Assembly: GCA_963787205.1 (NCBI GenBank)
Contig: CAWBCD010000006.1
Span: 252,209 to 316,208 of the forward strand
DNA length: 64,000 nt
From: DATFNI01 sp963787205
Lineage (GTDB): Bacteria; Bacteroidota; Rhodothermia; Balneolales; DATFMH01
Direction of reading: 5' to 3'
A model generated the notes under the pieces. It had not been told where the DNA came from. It ran no database searches and saw nothing but the letters and a program-made list of their open reading frames with translations. Position numbers and translations under genes: made by a program. Shown here one piece after another: positions 41,627 to 51,710 of this stretch. Each line of letters starts with the position of its first letter. Position 1 is the first letter of the stretch.

Positions 41627-42136
41627 ATGCAGGTTACCGGCACACAAATCGCCTACTGGATAATCTGCCATCGGAAACTGTGGTTGTTCGCCAATCATAT
41701 CCAGATGGAGTATACCTCCGAAACGGTAGCCGAAGGCAAGTTCATCGGCGAGACGAGCTACGATGACCGCGCAGAGCAGTACCGGGAGCTTAGTGTGGGT
41801 CCGGTTAAGATCGATCATTATGACGCCGCCAACAAGGTGATCCACGAGGTGAAGAAATCAAATAAGGTGGAACATGCGCATCTGGCCCAGGTGAAATATT
41901 ACATCCTGGTCCTGGAGGAATACGGCATCGAGGGCGTGACGGCGATCCTGGAGTATCCCAAACTGCGGCAAACCCACAAGGTTGAACTCACGGATAACGA
42001 TCGCAGAGAATTAAAAAAGATGATGGAGGACATTACCACATTAATTCATCAAAATGAATGTCCGCCACTTATAGAAAAGCCCATATGTAAATCGTGCAGC
42101 TATTTTGAATTCTGTTACAGTGGAGAAAAGGAGTAA
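41627..42136 (+). CDS. cas4: Cas4 exonuclease, adaptation module
   Basis: 169 residues. The RecB-type nuclease core shows KIDHYDAANKVIHEVKK (Asp then Glu-x-Lys) and AHLAQVKYY. Four cysteines for an iron-sulphur cluster are C14 (IICHRKLWLF) and C154, C157, C163 near the C-terminus. Cas4 trims prespacers and selects the PAM. It precedes cas1 by about 85 bases and is on the same strand, forming a cas4-cas1-cas2 unit. Confidence 0.95.
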   Translation: MQVTGTQIAYWIICHRKLWLFANHIQMEYTSETVAEGKFIGETSYDDRAEQYRELSVGPVKIDHYDAANKVIHEVKKSNKVEHAHLAQVKYYILVLEEYGIEGVTAILEYPKLRQTHKVELTDNDRRELKKMMEDITTLIHQNECPPLIEKPICKSCSYFEFCYSGEKE

Positions 42137-42221
42137 GGTAATTTTGAGTTTTGAATTATGAATTTTGAATTAAGAAAAAGCTGACAGCCGATCGCTGAAG
42201 GCTTATCAAATAACCGATATC

Positions 42222-43226
42222 ATGAAAAAGACCTATTACCTGTTTAATCCGGGGCGACTGAGTCGAAAGGATAACACTTTAAAATTTGTTCCGGTCGATG
42301 CCGATGGCAAGGAAGGAACACCCCGTTACCTTCCGATCGAAGGTGTGGACGACCTGTATTGCTTTGGCAGTCTGGATACCAACAGCTCGGTGATGAACTT
42401 TCTGGGCAAGCATAAAATCAGCATCCACTATTTTGATTATTATGAACACTACACCGGCTCCTTTTATCCCAAAGAATACCTGCTGGCCGGGAAGCTGCGG
42501 GTGGCCCAGGCCATTGCCTATCAGAATCCGACCACCCGGTTGCTCATTGCAAGACGTTTCATAATCGGAGCCGCTGCCAATATGCAAAAGAACCTGGCGT
42601 ATTATCAGCGCAGAGATAAAGAGCTGCGACCGGTCATCAACGAAATGGAGCAATGGACCCTTAAGATCACCGAGGCAGACGACATTGAATCGTTGATGGG
42701 AGTAGAGGGTAATATCCGGCAAATATATTACCGGGCATTCGATACGATTATCAATGATTTCGAGATGGGAGAACGCACAAGACGGCCACCCGAAAACGAA
42801 GTCAATGCCTTGATCTCCTTTGGCAATATGCTGTGTTATACAGCCTGCCTCGATCAGATCTATCACACACAGCTCGATCCAACGATTAGTTTTCTGCATG
42901 AACCCGGATATAGGCGCTTTTCCCTTGCTCTCGATCTGGCTGAAGTTTTCAAACCAATCCTGGTTGATCGGCTGATCTTTCGACTGTTCAACAAACACCA
43001 GATCAAGGATGACGATTTCGACTGGAAGGTGAAAGGCATCGTTCTAAAGCCAAAGGGGAAAAAGACGTTTGTTAAAGCATGGGAGGAAAGGCTGGCAGAA
43101 ACCATCAAGCACCGCACCATCGGCAGGAAGGTCAGCTACAAGCATCTGATCCGCATAGAGTGCTATAAACTAACAAAGCACCTACTCGACATCGAAACGT
43201 ATCAACCATTCAAAATATGGTGGTGA
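42222..43226 (+). CDS. cas1: Cas1 integrase
   Basis: 334 residues. The metal-binding triad is E162 (MGVEGNIRQIYY), H226 (FLHEPGYRRFSLALDLAE) and D238 (or E241) in the same helix. The GSLDTNSSVMNFLGKHKISIHYFD N-terminal beta domain is typical of type I-B Cas1. It integrates new spacers at the leader end with Cas2. The surroundings (Cas4 upstream, Cas2 15 bases downstream) support this. Confidence 0.96.
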   Translation: MKKTYYLFNPGRLSRKDNTLKFVPVDADGKEGTPRYLPIEGVDDLYCFGSLDTNSSVMNFLGKHKISIHYFDYYEHYTGSFYPKEYLLAGKLRVAQAIAYQNPTTRLLIARRFIIGAAANMQKNLAYYQRRDKELRPVINEMEQWTLKITEADDIESLMGVEGNIRQIYYRAFDTIINDFEMGERTRRPPENEVNALISFGNMLCYTACLDQIYHTQLDPTISFLHEPGYRRFSLALDLAEVFKPILVDRLIFRLFNKHQIKDDDFDWKVKGIVLKPKGKKTFVKAWEERLAETIKHRTIGRKVSYKHLIRIECYKLTKHLLDIETYQPFKIWW

Positions 43227-43241
43227 TCCCGGAGGATAGTC

Positions 43242-43502
43242 ATGTATGTGATTGCTGTGTATGATATCAACGAGAAACGCGTTACCAAGATGCTAAAACT
43301 GTGCCGCCAATATCTGAACTGGATCCAGAATTCGGTCTTTGAAGGAGAGATTTCAGATGTTACCTTAAAAGAGCTCAAACACCGGGCCGGGAAAATCATG
43401 AAAGATGAGGATAGCTTGATTTTTTTCATGAGCCGCGATCAGAGGTGGCTGGAAAAGGATGTGCTGGGCAAAGATAAAAGTCCTCTTGATACGGTTCTAT
43501 GA
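43242..43502 (+). CDS. cas2: Cas2
   Basis: 86 residues, a short ferredoxin-like fold (MYVIAVYDINEKRVTKML with D8). A good ribosome-binding site (CCGGAGG) precedes the ATG. Cas2 dimers bridge two Cas1 dimers in spacer acquisition. The gene ends at the leader of the array. Confidence 0.95.
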   Translation: MYVIAVYDINEKRVTKMLKLCRQYLNWIQNSVFEGEISDVTLKELKHRAGKIMKDEDSLIFFMSRDQRWLEKDVLGKDKSPLDTVL

Positions 43503-43704
43503 CCGGTTTTGTCGTCGTCGTTCTGATTTTAGTCGATAGGGTTCGGGCGCTGAGTGCTAATCTCTATAAATACGGCCAATACGCTTCATTAGAGCGGTTG
43601 TCAAACTCCGGGGATTTTCCGGTTATTACCGTTCGACGACGCTCCCAAAATAAAAATCCGATATATTGACTAAAACAACAGGGTTTTATAGCTTGATTTG
43701 AGCG
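43503..43704 (+). promoter_or_regulatory. CRISPR leader with a candidate promoter
   Basis: 202 bases between cas2 and the first repeat. The polarity is set by the degenerate repeat at the far end and by cas1-cas2 on this side. A TTGACT at 43666-43671 and TAGCTTG at 43689-43695 are 20 bases apart and fit the Bacteroidota promoter pattern TTTG-N19-TAnnTTTG loosely, which would start transcription just at the first repeat. Confidence 0.6.
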
Positions 43705-46252
43705 GTCTTAATCGAACCTTAGAGGAATTGAAACTGCTATACATGATGCATTACGATCACAGGCAGCAAAGTCTTAATCGAACCTTAGAGGAATTGAAAC
43801 TGCGCTGGCCTCATCCCTTTCAACATTGAACGACAGCGTCTTAATCGAACCTTAGAGGAATTGAAACTGAATGTACAATAATGCATTCCTACCTGCGCTG
43901 TTGGTCTTAATCGAACCTTAGAGGAATTGAAACGTCGATGTTGTCACCGACTGACCATGTAGCGCGGGTCTTAATCGAACCTTAGAGGAATTGAAACCTT
44001 TCTAAGGTGTATGTATTCAGCAGACGAGTTTCAGTCTTAATCGAACCTTAGAGGAATTGAAACAGATCATTCATGAGTGGTCGAATCCTTGATAACACCG
44101 TCTTAATCGAACCTTAGAGGAATTGAAACAGCTCGTAATTAAAGTTGCTACTAGAATATCCAGTAGTCTTAATCGAACCTTAGAGGAATTGAAACAAGGA
44201 ACAAGACAAGGAACAAATGCTTGGACTTGGAGTCTTAATCGAACCTTAGAGGAATTGAAACGTATTTTAAGTGCTTCCCGTAAGCCCTCTTCCAGGGGTC
44301 TTAATCGAACCTTAGAGGAATTGAAACGGAACTTACGTTATTACTGCCATCTGCCGTGACTCCGGTCTTAATCGAACCTTAGAGGAATTGAAACATGATC
44401 ACAATTTACATGGTGATACTATACGCGATAGTCTTAATCGAACCTTAGAGGAATTGAAACACCTTTATTCATAATCGCCTTATATGATCTCAACATTGTC
44501 TTAATCGAACCTTAGAGGAATTGAAACCAATTGAAGAAATTGGAAAATTAGAGCGAGATCTATTGTCTTAATCGAACCTTAGAGGAATTGAAACGAACGT
44601 ATTTTTTTAGTAGCAACTCTTTTTTAATCATGTCTTAATCGAACCTTAGAGGAATTGAAACAATAGTGCAGGTAGTCGCGGACGATCTCAATGTCGTTGT
44701 CTTAATCGAACCTTAGAGGAATTGAAACGAAAATGAACCTGTCGCTGCAGTAAGGCCCGCCATCGTCTTAATCGAACCTTAGAGGAATTGAAACGGGTTG
44801 ATACAGAAACGGGTGAAAAAGACGTGAATCGTCTTAATCGAACCTTAGAGGAATTGAAACTGCGCTTGCCGGTGCTGCAGCAATAAAAACCGCTAGTCTT
44901 AATCGAACCTTAGAGGAATTGAAACACCTTTGTTGGGGTGATGGCAAGTTCGGCTACGATAGTCTTAATCGAACCTTAGAGGAATTGAAACCGCTTCACC
45001 CATCCATTAGCTAAAACCTTATGTGAGTGTCTTAATCGAACCTTAGAGGAATTGAAACTTCGATACCCGCTATCGGAAGTATTTGTCACATACTGTCTTA
45101 ATCGAACCTTAGAGGAATTGAAACCTTCATGGAAGTAACCCACATAAACCAAGCGAGCCAGTCTTAATCGAACCTTAGAGGAATTGAAACACAGATTATG
45201 CTTTTCGAAATGCTGGTGATACAGCGTGTCTTAATCGAACCTTAGAGGAATTGAAACGTGCAAATGCAAGCACAACTGTTTACTCAAGTAGTGTGTCTTA
45301 ATCGAACCTTAGAGGAATTGAAACAACAATGTAAGTAACCCAGCAATGCAAAGCGAGCCCGTCTTAATCGAACCTTAGAGGAATTGAAACTGGAAAAATT
45401 CAAAGAACACGAAACCATATCAAAAAGTCTTAATCGAACCTTAGAGGAATTGAAACAGGCTCTTTAATATTAAACCAAGGCATTTTTTCAATAGTCTTAA
45501 TCGAACCTTAGAGGAATTGAAACAAATAAAAAAGCCCTGATCTGTCATGGTCAGGGCTTGTCTTAATCGAACCTTAGAGGAATTGAAACGACAGACGGCG
45601 GCAGATAAGTATGCATCTGGATTCAGGTCTTAATCGAACCTTAGAGGAATTGAAACAAGTTGCCGCATCAAAAAACACGATATGTGTAAGGGGTCTTAAT
45701 CGAACCTTAGAGGAATTGAAACGTCTGTGAAACCTAATTTCTGTGCTAAATTATCCTGAGTCTTAATCGAACCTTAGAGGAATTGAAACAACGTGACCGA
45801 ACAGGACCCGACACTCCCCTGCCTTGGTCTTAATCGAACCTTAGAGGAATTGAAACAGGCTTTCCTAATATTAGCCGTAGCGCTGCTCGACGGTCTTAAT
45901 CGAACCTTAGAGGAATTGAAACCAAATGCGGGTTATGTCTTCTCTAACCTCTTGACGGGGTCTTAATCGAACCTTAGAGGAATTGAAACGCGTTCGAGAA
46001 AGCAGACCACGAATTTATTCCGGTTGTCTTAATCGAACCTTAGAGGAATTGAAACTCGGAAATAGCATATTATTTCCTTGTCCAGTATTAAGTCTTAATC
46101 GAACCTTAGAGGAATTGAAACTTCCAGGCGAATGATCTTGTGATCGATCAGACGTAGTCTTAATCGAACCTAAGAGGAATTGAAACCCGTTAATTTTAAG
46201 ACAATGAATATAGAAGTAAATAGTCTTAATCGAACCTTAGAGGAATTGAAAC
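43705..46252 (+). CRISPR. CRISPR array, 39 repeats and 38 spacers
   Basis: The 30-base repeat begins GTCTTAATCGAACC and ends GAGGAATTGAAAC. Its last eight bases, ATTGAAAC, are the usual crRNA tag of Cas6-processed types I-A/B and III. Repeat starts were read one by one from 43705 to 46223; spacers are 34-37 bases. All repeats are identical except the 38th (46157-46186), which has A for T in the middle (CCTAAGAGG for CCTTAGAGG). The last repeat is canonical. The repeat has no strong palindrome. Two spacers (45125-45160, 45325-45360) resemble each other, and one (45524-45559) is a hairpin; both are reported as findings. A chance frame through the repeats at 44123-44359 is not a gene. Confidence 0.98.
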
Positions 46253-46257
46253 GCAGC

Positions 46258-47478
46258 TCATTTCATTAGAATAAATTTCTTAGTGGAAGTATAATTCCCT
46301 GCGTGCATTGTGTAAAAATAAATTCCGCTTGCAAGACCCGCACCGTTAAAATGTAGACTGTAATTACCGGAGCTCTTTTCTTCATTCACTAATGAGGCAA
46401 CTTTATTTCCCAGAACATCATACACCTTTATCGTGACAAAACTACTTCTCGGAACAGAATAATTTATTGTCGTAGTCGGGTTAAAAGGATTGGGATAATT
46501 TTGCGATAGTTCGTAGGCAACAGATGCAACCGGTTCATCAATACCGGTCGTAACCTGCCATGCCGCAGTATACTCATCCCAGACGAATGAATGGCTAATT
46601 TGATCATACTCCCACAGACTTACGCCAGGATAGCTATACGTTGACTGTGAGAGATTGCAAAAACTGGTTATGTCGCCGCTCATAACGTCGTTACTATAGC
46701 CGAAGTAAACACCTTGTCCCAGCGGCATAATAGGCTTTGCAGCGCTGTCGCCCTGGCTTACCCATGTATTAGTATTCGAGGCAAACTGACTACTCATTAA
46801 GCTGAGCTCATATTGCGGAGTAGTCGGCCTCGCGGCCCAGTACGTCTGTGGCATATTTACATCCACGCGGTCGAGGAAGGTTGTCCACGGAAATGTGGCA
46901 TGACCCGTAATGCGCGCCCAGGATGTAAGTCCTATAAAAGCATCCGGATGATGCGCGCGAATACTGTCGCAATATGACCGTGCTGCGGAAACGCGAGTAC
47001 TTAATACATCGTATTCTATCTCTGCGTCGATTAGAAGTCCGTCTATTCCTTTAATATTCAGTATGGAGTTGGCAACATCCGTCTCGGTAACCGCATCGCC
47101 CCAATGATGCTGGACCCCATAAACATACTGATAACCAAGAAGCTTAATTCCGTTGGCATGGAAGATTGCGACAACATTGTCCATACCGCCGTAATTCGTG
47201 GTGGCCCAAGTGTACAGACTTTTACCCGGACGATTATAATAACTGTCTCCGTCTCCCATCTTAATTACCAGCCACGTAACCCCGGTGTTTTTCAATTTAG
47301 CTATGATGGCATTTAAATTTTTACCGCCGCCGTTTGAACTCCACAATTTCCAAAGGAACATACCCTTTCCGCCTATGGGGAATGAGTCCTGAGTGGCGTA
47401 AGTATTGATTGGGAATATTAAACTTAGTAGCAGAGAAACGCCGACAAGTAACGGTAAAAAAAATTTCTTCACCCGCAT
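46258..47478 (-). CDS. Secreted TIM-barrel-like protein with a type IX sorting domain
   Basis: 406 residues: signal peptide (FFLPLLVGVSLLLSLIFP), a domain of about 290 residues that reads like a glycosidase-type barrel (GMFLWKLWSSNGGGKN, GIKLLGYQYVYG, IDGLLIDAEIEYDV, ARITGHATFPW, DRVDVNMPQTYW), and a C-terminal sorting domain (LSQNYPNPFNPTTTINYSVP, FVTIKVYDVLGNKVASL, ASGIYFYTM). The acid residues in GLLIDAEIEYDV could be catalytic. Type IX sorting sends it to the cell surface. Function on sugars is inferred from fold. Its stop lies five bases beyond the last CRISPR repeat, so gene and array converge with no gap. Confidence 0.8.
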   Translation of the reverse strand: MRVKKFFLPLLVGVSLLLSLIFPINTYATQDSFPIGGKGMFLWKLWSSNGGGKNLNAIIAKLKNTGVTWLVIKMGDGDSYYNRPGKSLYTWATTNYGGMDNVVAIFHANGIKLLGYQYVYGVQHHWGDAVTETDVANSILNIKGIDGLLIDAEIEYDVLSTRVSAARSYCDSIRAHHPDAFIGLTSWARITGHATFPWTTFLDRVDVNMPQTYWAARPTTPQYELSLMSSQFASNTNTWVSQGDSAAKPIMPLGQGVYFGYSNDVMSGDITSFCNLSQSTYSYPGVSLWEYDQISHSFVWDEYTAAWQVTTGIDEPVASVAYELSQNYPNPFNPTTTINYSVPRSSFVTIKVYDVLGNKVASLVNEEKSSGNYSLHFNGAGLASGIYFYTMHAGNYTSTKKFILMK

Positions 47479-47485
47479 CGTTCCT

Positions 47486-48109
47486 TCATTTTTTATTCTG
47501 AATCTGTACGGATGACAGCAGTTTATTAAAACTTTCCACGATATTTTTGGTTGTATCCTGCATGGTAGATAACGCTTTCAATTGTAATGCATCGGAAGTA
47601 ATTTTATTACTGTCGATTATTTCACCCGGCTTGCCTACCTGTTTACCCTGAACCAGGGAAACAATGTAATATTTGCCGCTTTCTTTTGAGTAACAATTTA
47701 TCACACAATCCCACTGCCCCATGCCGGCGTAAACAGCCCAATATTCTCGTCGGAAATATAGGCCGTCAATATTTATTGAATCTACTTTTACTCTATTGTG
47801 AATGAGTTTGGTCCCGGCCGGAGAATCAAGATACACCTTTCCACCGTAACTACCGGGTAAATCAATAAATAACCTGCCGGAGACAGATATATTTGCAACC
47901 GCTGTTTGGGTGGGGGAAGTATCGGAGGTTAGTTTAATGCTGTACGTTGTGTCGTCGGATTTTGCAACTCTGCCGATTTGGATGAATGATACTCCGAGTG
48001 CATTATCCTGAATACCTGGACCGGAATAGTCTTTGGTTTTATTCTGACCATCGGCATTGAAGAGAACAAATGCTATCAAAGCCGTTGTTAGCATAAGTCT
48101 TTTTACCAT
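47486..48109 (-). CDS. Secreted protein of unknown function
   Basis: 207 residues, with a signal peptide (LMLTTALIAFVLFNADG). The mature protein begins with Lys/Asp-rich residues and folds mainly into beta strands (VSGRLFIDLPGSYGGKVYLDSPAG, YFRREYWAVYAGMGQWDCVINCYSKESGKYYIVSL). It has two cysteines in a DCVINC pattern and a helical C-terminus. No family was recognised. It starts about eight bases before the sorting-domain gene on the same strand and is likely expressed with it. Confidence 0.65.
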   Translation of the reverse strand: MVKRLMLTTALIAFVLFNADGQNKTKDYSGPGIQDNALGVSFIQIGRVAKSDDTTYSIKLTSDTSPTQTAVANISVSGRLFIDLPGSYGGKVYLDSPAGTKLIHNRVKVDSINIDGLYFRREYWAVYAGMGQWDCVINCYSKESGKYYIVSLVQGKQVGKPGEIIDSNKITSDALQLKALSTMQDTTKNIVESFNKLLSSVQIQNKK

Positions 48110-48180
48110 ACTTGTTTCTCCTATATCCTGAATATGTCTAAATACTTTACCACTACGAGACCATTAAAATCAGCCTACAT

Positions 48181-48214
48181 AAAAAAACCCGGCAGAACAA
48201 ACATCCTGCCGGGT
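48181..48214 (-). terminator. Intrinsic terminator of the S46 peptidase gene
   Basis: On the minus strand a perfect 9-bp stem (ACCCGGCAG paired with CTGCCGGGT, 48187-48195 with 48206-48214) with a T run. It lies about 40 bases after the stop of the peptidase gene. Confidence 0.85.
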
Positions 48215-48252
48215 AGTAATCCTTGCAATCTGTTAATCTTATCAGTCCGTGA

Positions 48253-50508
48253 TTATTCGGTTGCCATCGTTGGTTCATTGACAATATGAAGCTCATTCAT
48301 GATGCGATCGACATGATAAATCTTATCAGTAAGGAACAGCACGTAGCGGATATCCACACTAATGGTTCTGTTTAAGTCCGGATCAAAGAAATAGTCGCCA
48401 ACGACCCCCTCAATATTACCATCAAATGCCACTCCGATCACATTTCCGTTGGCGTCCATAACGGGACTTCCCGAATTTCCGCCGGTAATGTCGTTGGTTG
48501 AAAGGAAGCAGACAATAAGACTGTCTGTACTTGTCAGATATTGATTATGAGGTTCAAACGTGCCTTTGGGAGTTATATGGTTCTTGTACCAATCCATCAG
48601 AAACTCAGGTACATTAAATGGCTCTTTACCTGTATTTTTTGCGATGACTCCATTGAATGTTGTCCGCGGCAGGTAATAAACACCATCCTCCGGATGATAT
48701 CCCATGATTCGCCCGCCAGTCATTCGAAGTGTGAAATTTGCATCAGGATATTCAGTCGAATCATTCCGAAACGCCATCATGCCTTTTACATAAATCTTAC
48801 GTGCCGGTACGACGATGCCGTAATGCTGTACATATGTCTGACGTGCATTCATATAAGCATCATGCAACACATCATAAAGCTGGATCATATCATCTTTAGG
48901 CAACGATTCTGCCGTCTTTTTATCAAGATTTAGAAAACCTCGTGCCTGACCGGCATTGAATACGATTGAGGTTTGTAACTGCTTGTTGAGATACGACTGG
49001 ATAGCGCTGTCAAGTTTATCTCCGCTCAGTGCCCCAAACTGTTGTTCGATGTATGGAATTTGCTTGTCAGCCGGTAAATTAGCCAGCATCTTCAGCATTT
49101 CCTTGAGTGTCAACAGTTCGGCATCCATATTTTTCTCGTTCACCAGCCGCGAACGTCGGGCAAGCAAGCTGTCCTGTTTAGCCGCGTCAAAAGTTTCGTT
49201 TTTACCATTCAGATAGTTGTAATATTGATTAAAGAGAGCAGCCGCCTGCAGCGGTTTTGAATAGTTGAGCGTGTAATAAGTGCTGTAAATCACATCTCCG
49301 GACTGATCGGCAAGTGCAAATCCTTTTTTAAGAGAATCCAGCACGCCGCCGTATCGCTTCTCACGTGAAGGATCCTGCTGCATCCATTTATTAAACGCAT
49401 CCTCCTGGTCTCGCCGGCGCTTTACGATGTGATATTTTTTGAAGCCTTCCTGGACGCCCTGGAAATATTTCAGCTCGTTGGCGAAATCGGCACGGTCAGA
49501 TGCATTGGCTACGGCTTCCTCAGGATTATGATCAGCAGCGTACTCAAGTCCATCCAAGATAGCCTGGAAGGAGTCAATCAAATATTTATTACGGTGGTTC
49601 TGATAAAAATCAAACGCATAACTGCTCTGGTGACGATACGTGCTTCCTGGAAAACCCATGATCATCGTAAAGCTTCCGGGATGATAACCGTTAAGACTGA
49701 TATTCAGCACGCGCTCAGGATGATAGGGTACATTATCCTTGTTATATGTTCTGCCGGAGCCATCCGGGGCAACATATGCCCGTAAAAATGAGAAATCGCC
49801 GGTATGGCGGGGCCACATCCAGTTGTCAATGTCACCTCCAAATTTTCCAACTGATGACGGCGGGGCGAACACAATGCGTACATCACGTATCACCTTGTAA
49901 ACGATCATGTACTGCTTATTGCCGGCCCAGAAATCATCGATTTCAACTTCCAGATCCTTGTCGTCGCCCTTACGTTGGGTTACCATATTCTGGCGAACCT
50001 GTTGCTCCTTTTGTGCACGTTCTTCAGGGGAGAGGCCATTCGGTAACTGCGACTTTATTTGGCTGGTCACATCTTTTTCCCCGATAGGGATGTAAAGCGT
50101 ATATCCCTTGGCCGGTATTTCTTCTGACTGGTTATGAGCAATAAACCCATTTTCAAGATAATTCTGCTGGACGGTGCTTGCAGATGCAACCGCATCATAC
50201 GCAACGTGGTGATTGGTCAGGATTAATCCATTGGAGGACACGAACGAACCGGTAGCTCCGCCACTCTCTCCAATGTTGACACGAACGATCGCTTTGTTGA
50301 GTGTTGCAGAATCAGCACTGTAAAACTGGCTGGCCGGCACGTTTAAGCCTTTGGCCTTCATTTCTGCATATACCGGGCCTTTCAGCTGAGGCAACAACCA
50401 CATTCCGGCATCATCCGGAGTATTGTGAACCTGACCCAAAAGATTACCAGCCAAAAGTAAGCTGATAAGTACCAGAAATGTAATGGATTTGGGAAATATT
50501 CGTCTCAT
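48253..50508 (-). CDS. S46-family dipeptidyl peptidase, DPP7-like
   Basis: About 751 residues from the ATG at 50508, which puts a signal peptide (RRIFPKSITFLVLISLLLAG) at the front; the longer frame adds 24 residues. The catalytic His is in GLILTNHHVAYDAV and the Ser in GGNSGSPVMDANG. The helical domain typical of family S46 follows. The FDGN stretch after the catalytic Ser has Gly at the place of DPP7 residue 673, so a preference for hydrophobic P1 residues is more likely than the acidic one of DPP11. It works in the periplasm and releases dipeptides from peptides. Confidence 0.9.
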   Translation of the reverse strand: MRRIFPKSITFLVLISLLLAGNLLGQVHNTPDDAGMWLLPQLKGPVYAEMKAKGLNVPASQFYSADSATLNKAIVRVNIGESGGATGSFVSSNGLILTNHHVAYDAVASASTVQQNYLENGFIAHNQSEEIPAKGYTLYIPIGEKDVTSQIKSQLPNGLSPEERAQKEQQVRQNMVTQRKGDDKDLEVEIDDFWAGNKQYMIVYKVIRDVRIVFAPPSSVGKFGGDIDNWMWPRHTGDFSFLRAYVAPDGSGRTYNKDNVPYHPERVLNISLNGYHPGSFTMIMGFPGSTYRHQSSYAFDFYQNHRNKYLIDSFQAILDGLEYAADHNPEEAVANASDRADFANELKYFQGVQEGFKKYHIVKRRRDQEDAFNKWMQQDPSREKRYGGVLDSLKKGFALADQSGDVIYSTYYTLNYSKPLQAAALFNQYYNYLNGKNETFDAAKQDSLLARRSRLVNEKNMDAELLTLKEMLKMLANLPADKQIPYIEQQFGALSGDKLDSAIQSYLNKQLQTSIVFNAGQARGFLNLDKKTAESLPKDDMIQLYDVLHDAYMNARQTYVQHYGIVVPARKIYVKGMMAFRNDSTEYPDANFTLRMTGGRIMGYHPEDGVYYLPRTTFNGVIAKNTGKEPFNVPEFLMDWYKNHITPKGTFEPHNQYLTSTDSLIVCFLSTNDITGGNSGSPVMDANGNVIGVAFDGNIEGVVGDYFFDPDLNRTISVDIRYVLFLTDKIYHVDRIMNELHIVNEPTMATE

Positions 50509-50727
50509 AGTCAATCTCAATTTTTTTACCGGACAAAATGAAAGAATGGCACAATCCGGCGTCTTATTTCTATTTTTCAAGCATAAGAGGATAATTAGTA
50601 ATCAGCGCAAATAATACTACAAAATCTGTTATATTGCGTACCAGAAATACAGCAACCGGCAAAGTAAAGTGACGAGCCGGTATTCTACTGCTATCTCCTG
50701 ATAAGCCAAATAAACGACGATCTTACT

Positions 50728-51084
50728 ATGTACCAGGAAAAATTTTTCTTTCTCTGTCATGTTTCTCTAAGTGCCACCGGACCTCAGGATGTGAATATCC
50801 TGCAAAAGGCGGAAACGACAAAAGAATTTCCAGACCTTTTCAAAAAATACGAAGACCTTCGCTCACATGCTTTTAACGAAGACGGCCTCTTCAGTATCAT
50901 TCGCGCCGACGATCTCCATTTAATCGTCAGAACAGGCTCTGAGGAAACTGCAAAAGAAACAGCTTTTGAAGAAGGGAAAGCTAATCTGATCACCAATTTA
51001 CAGCATAAGGTGATGCAGGAAAAAGATAAAAATGCCCTCTCTATCCTTAAGGAAGTTCACGGCATTGAAATGGAATTGAACTAA
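50728..51084 (+). CDS. Hypothetical protein
   Basis: 118 residues, soluble, with one long helix at the C-terminus (NLITNLQHKVMQEKDKNALSILKEVHGIEM). Starts MYQEKFFFLCHVSLSATG. Nothing recognised. It lies divergently from the peptidase and is followed by a TPR-like gene after 65 bases on the same strand. Confidence 0.55.
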   Translation: MYQEKFFFLCHVSLSATGPQDVNILQKAETTKEFPDLFKKYEDLRSHAFNEDGLFSIIRADDLHLIVRTGSEETAKETAFEEGKANLITNLQHKVMQEKDKNALSILKEVHGIEMELN

Positions 51085-51149
51085 TATCAGTTTCGGCTGG
51101 AGAAATCAAAGCCAGTTGTTGAAACCTGGCTGTTATCAATTTTTTACCC

Positions 51150-51692
51150 ATGGGATCTGATAAAACGATCAAAGAGGAACTAGTTCGGAAATCGGAAGAA
51201 TTAGTTGATTTGATTGAGGGATTTGAAGAAGGCATACGTGAAAATGACGAAGACGCCTGCGTAAATATTTCCCATCAGCTCGATCAGATCGGCTTCTATC
51301 TTGTTGATCTCATCCCTAAACTTTCCGGCGGCGATCTGGCATACGCCCAATTTATGATGGGTTCTTTATGCAGTGTACTCCGGATGTGGCCTCAGGCTGA
51401 AGAAGCTTACAGCAAAGCACTCGAACACTGGCCCGGGCATGTAGGATTGCTCAATGAATACTTTATCTGTTTGATGGAACTGGAACGTTACGAAGACGCC
51501 CTGCCTGTAATCAAAAGGAGCATTCAAGAGGGCGGAGAAACCCCGGATGTTCTCCAGAACCTTGCCGCCGTACTGGCACGACTTGACAGGACTAGCGAAG
51601 CGAAGGTCGTGCTCATCAACAGTTCCGCCAGGTTTCCCGAAGACGCTGAAACACGCGAAATGCTTGCTGAATTAGATAGAATGACTGTCTGA
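51150..51692 (+). CDS. TPR-like protein
   Basis: 180 residues: a charged N-terminal helix (IKEELVRKSEELVDLIEGFEEG) and then about three TPR units (AEEAYSKALEHWPGHVGLLNEYFICLMELERYEDALPVIKRS, split by the WPG loop). It has no signal peptide, so it is cytoplasmic. It probably works as a protein-binding partner. The rluA-type gene follows after 18 bases. Confidence 0.75.
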   Translation: MGSDKTIKEELVRKSEELVDLIEGFEEGIRENDEDACVNISHQLDQIGFYLVDLIPKLSGGDLAYAQFMMGSLCSVLRMWPQAEEAYSKALEHWPGHVGLLNEYFICLMELERYEDALPVIKRSIQEGGETPDVLQNLAAVLARLDRTSEAKVVLINSSARFPEDAETREMLAELDRMTV

Positions 51693-51710
51693 TTCCCACA
51701 ACTCTTTTAT

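Noticed and set aside
42137..42221. TTTTGAATT direct repeats between cas4 and cas1
   Set aside because: Low-complexity AT sequence without symmetry; no function can be argued.
42279..42998. Minus-strand frame opposite cas1
   Set aside because: No recognisable features, and cas1 motifs on the plus strand are intact.
44123..44359. Frame of 78 codons on the plus strand within the array
   Set aside because: It reads the CRISPR repeat over and over (LNRTLEELK) and is an artefact of repeat spacing.
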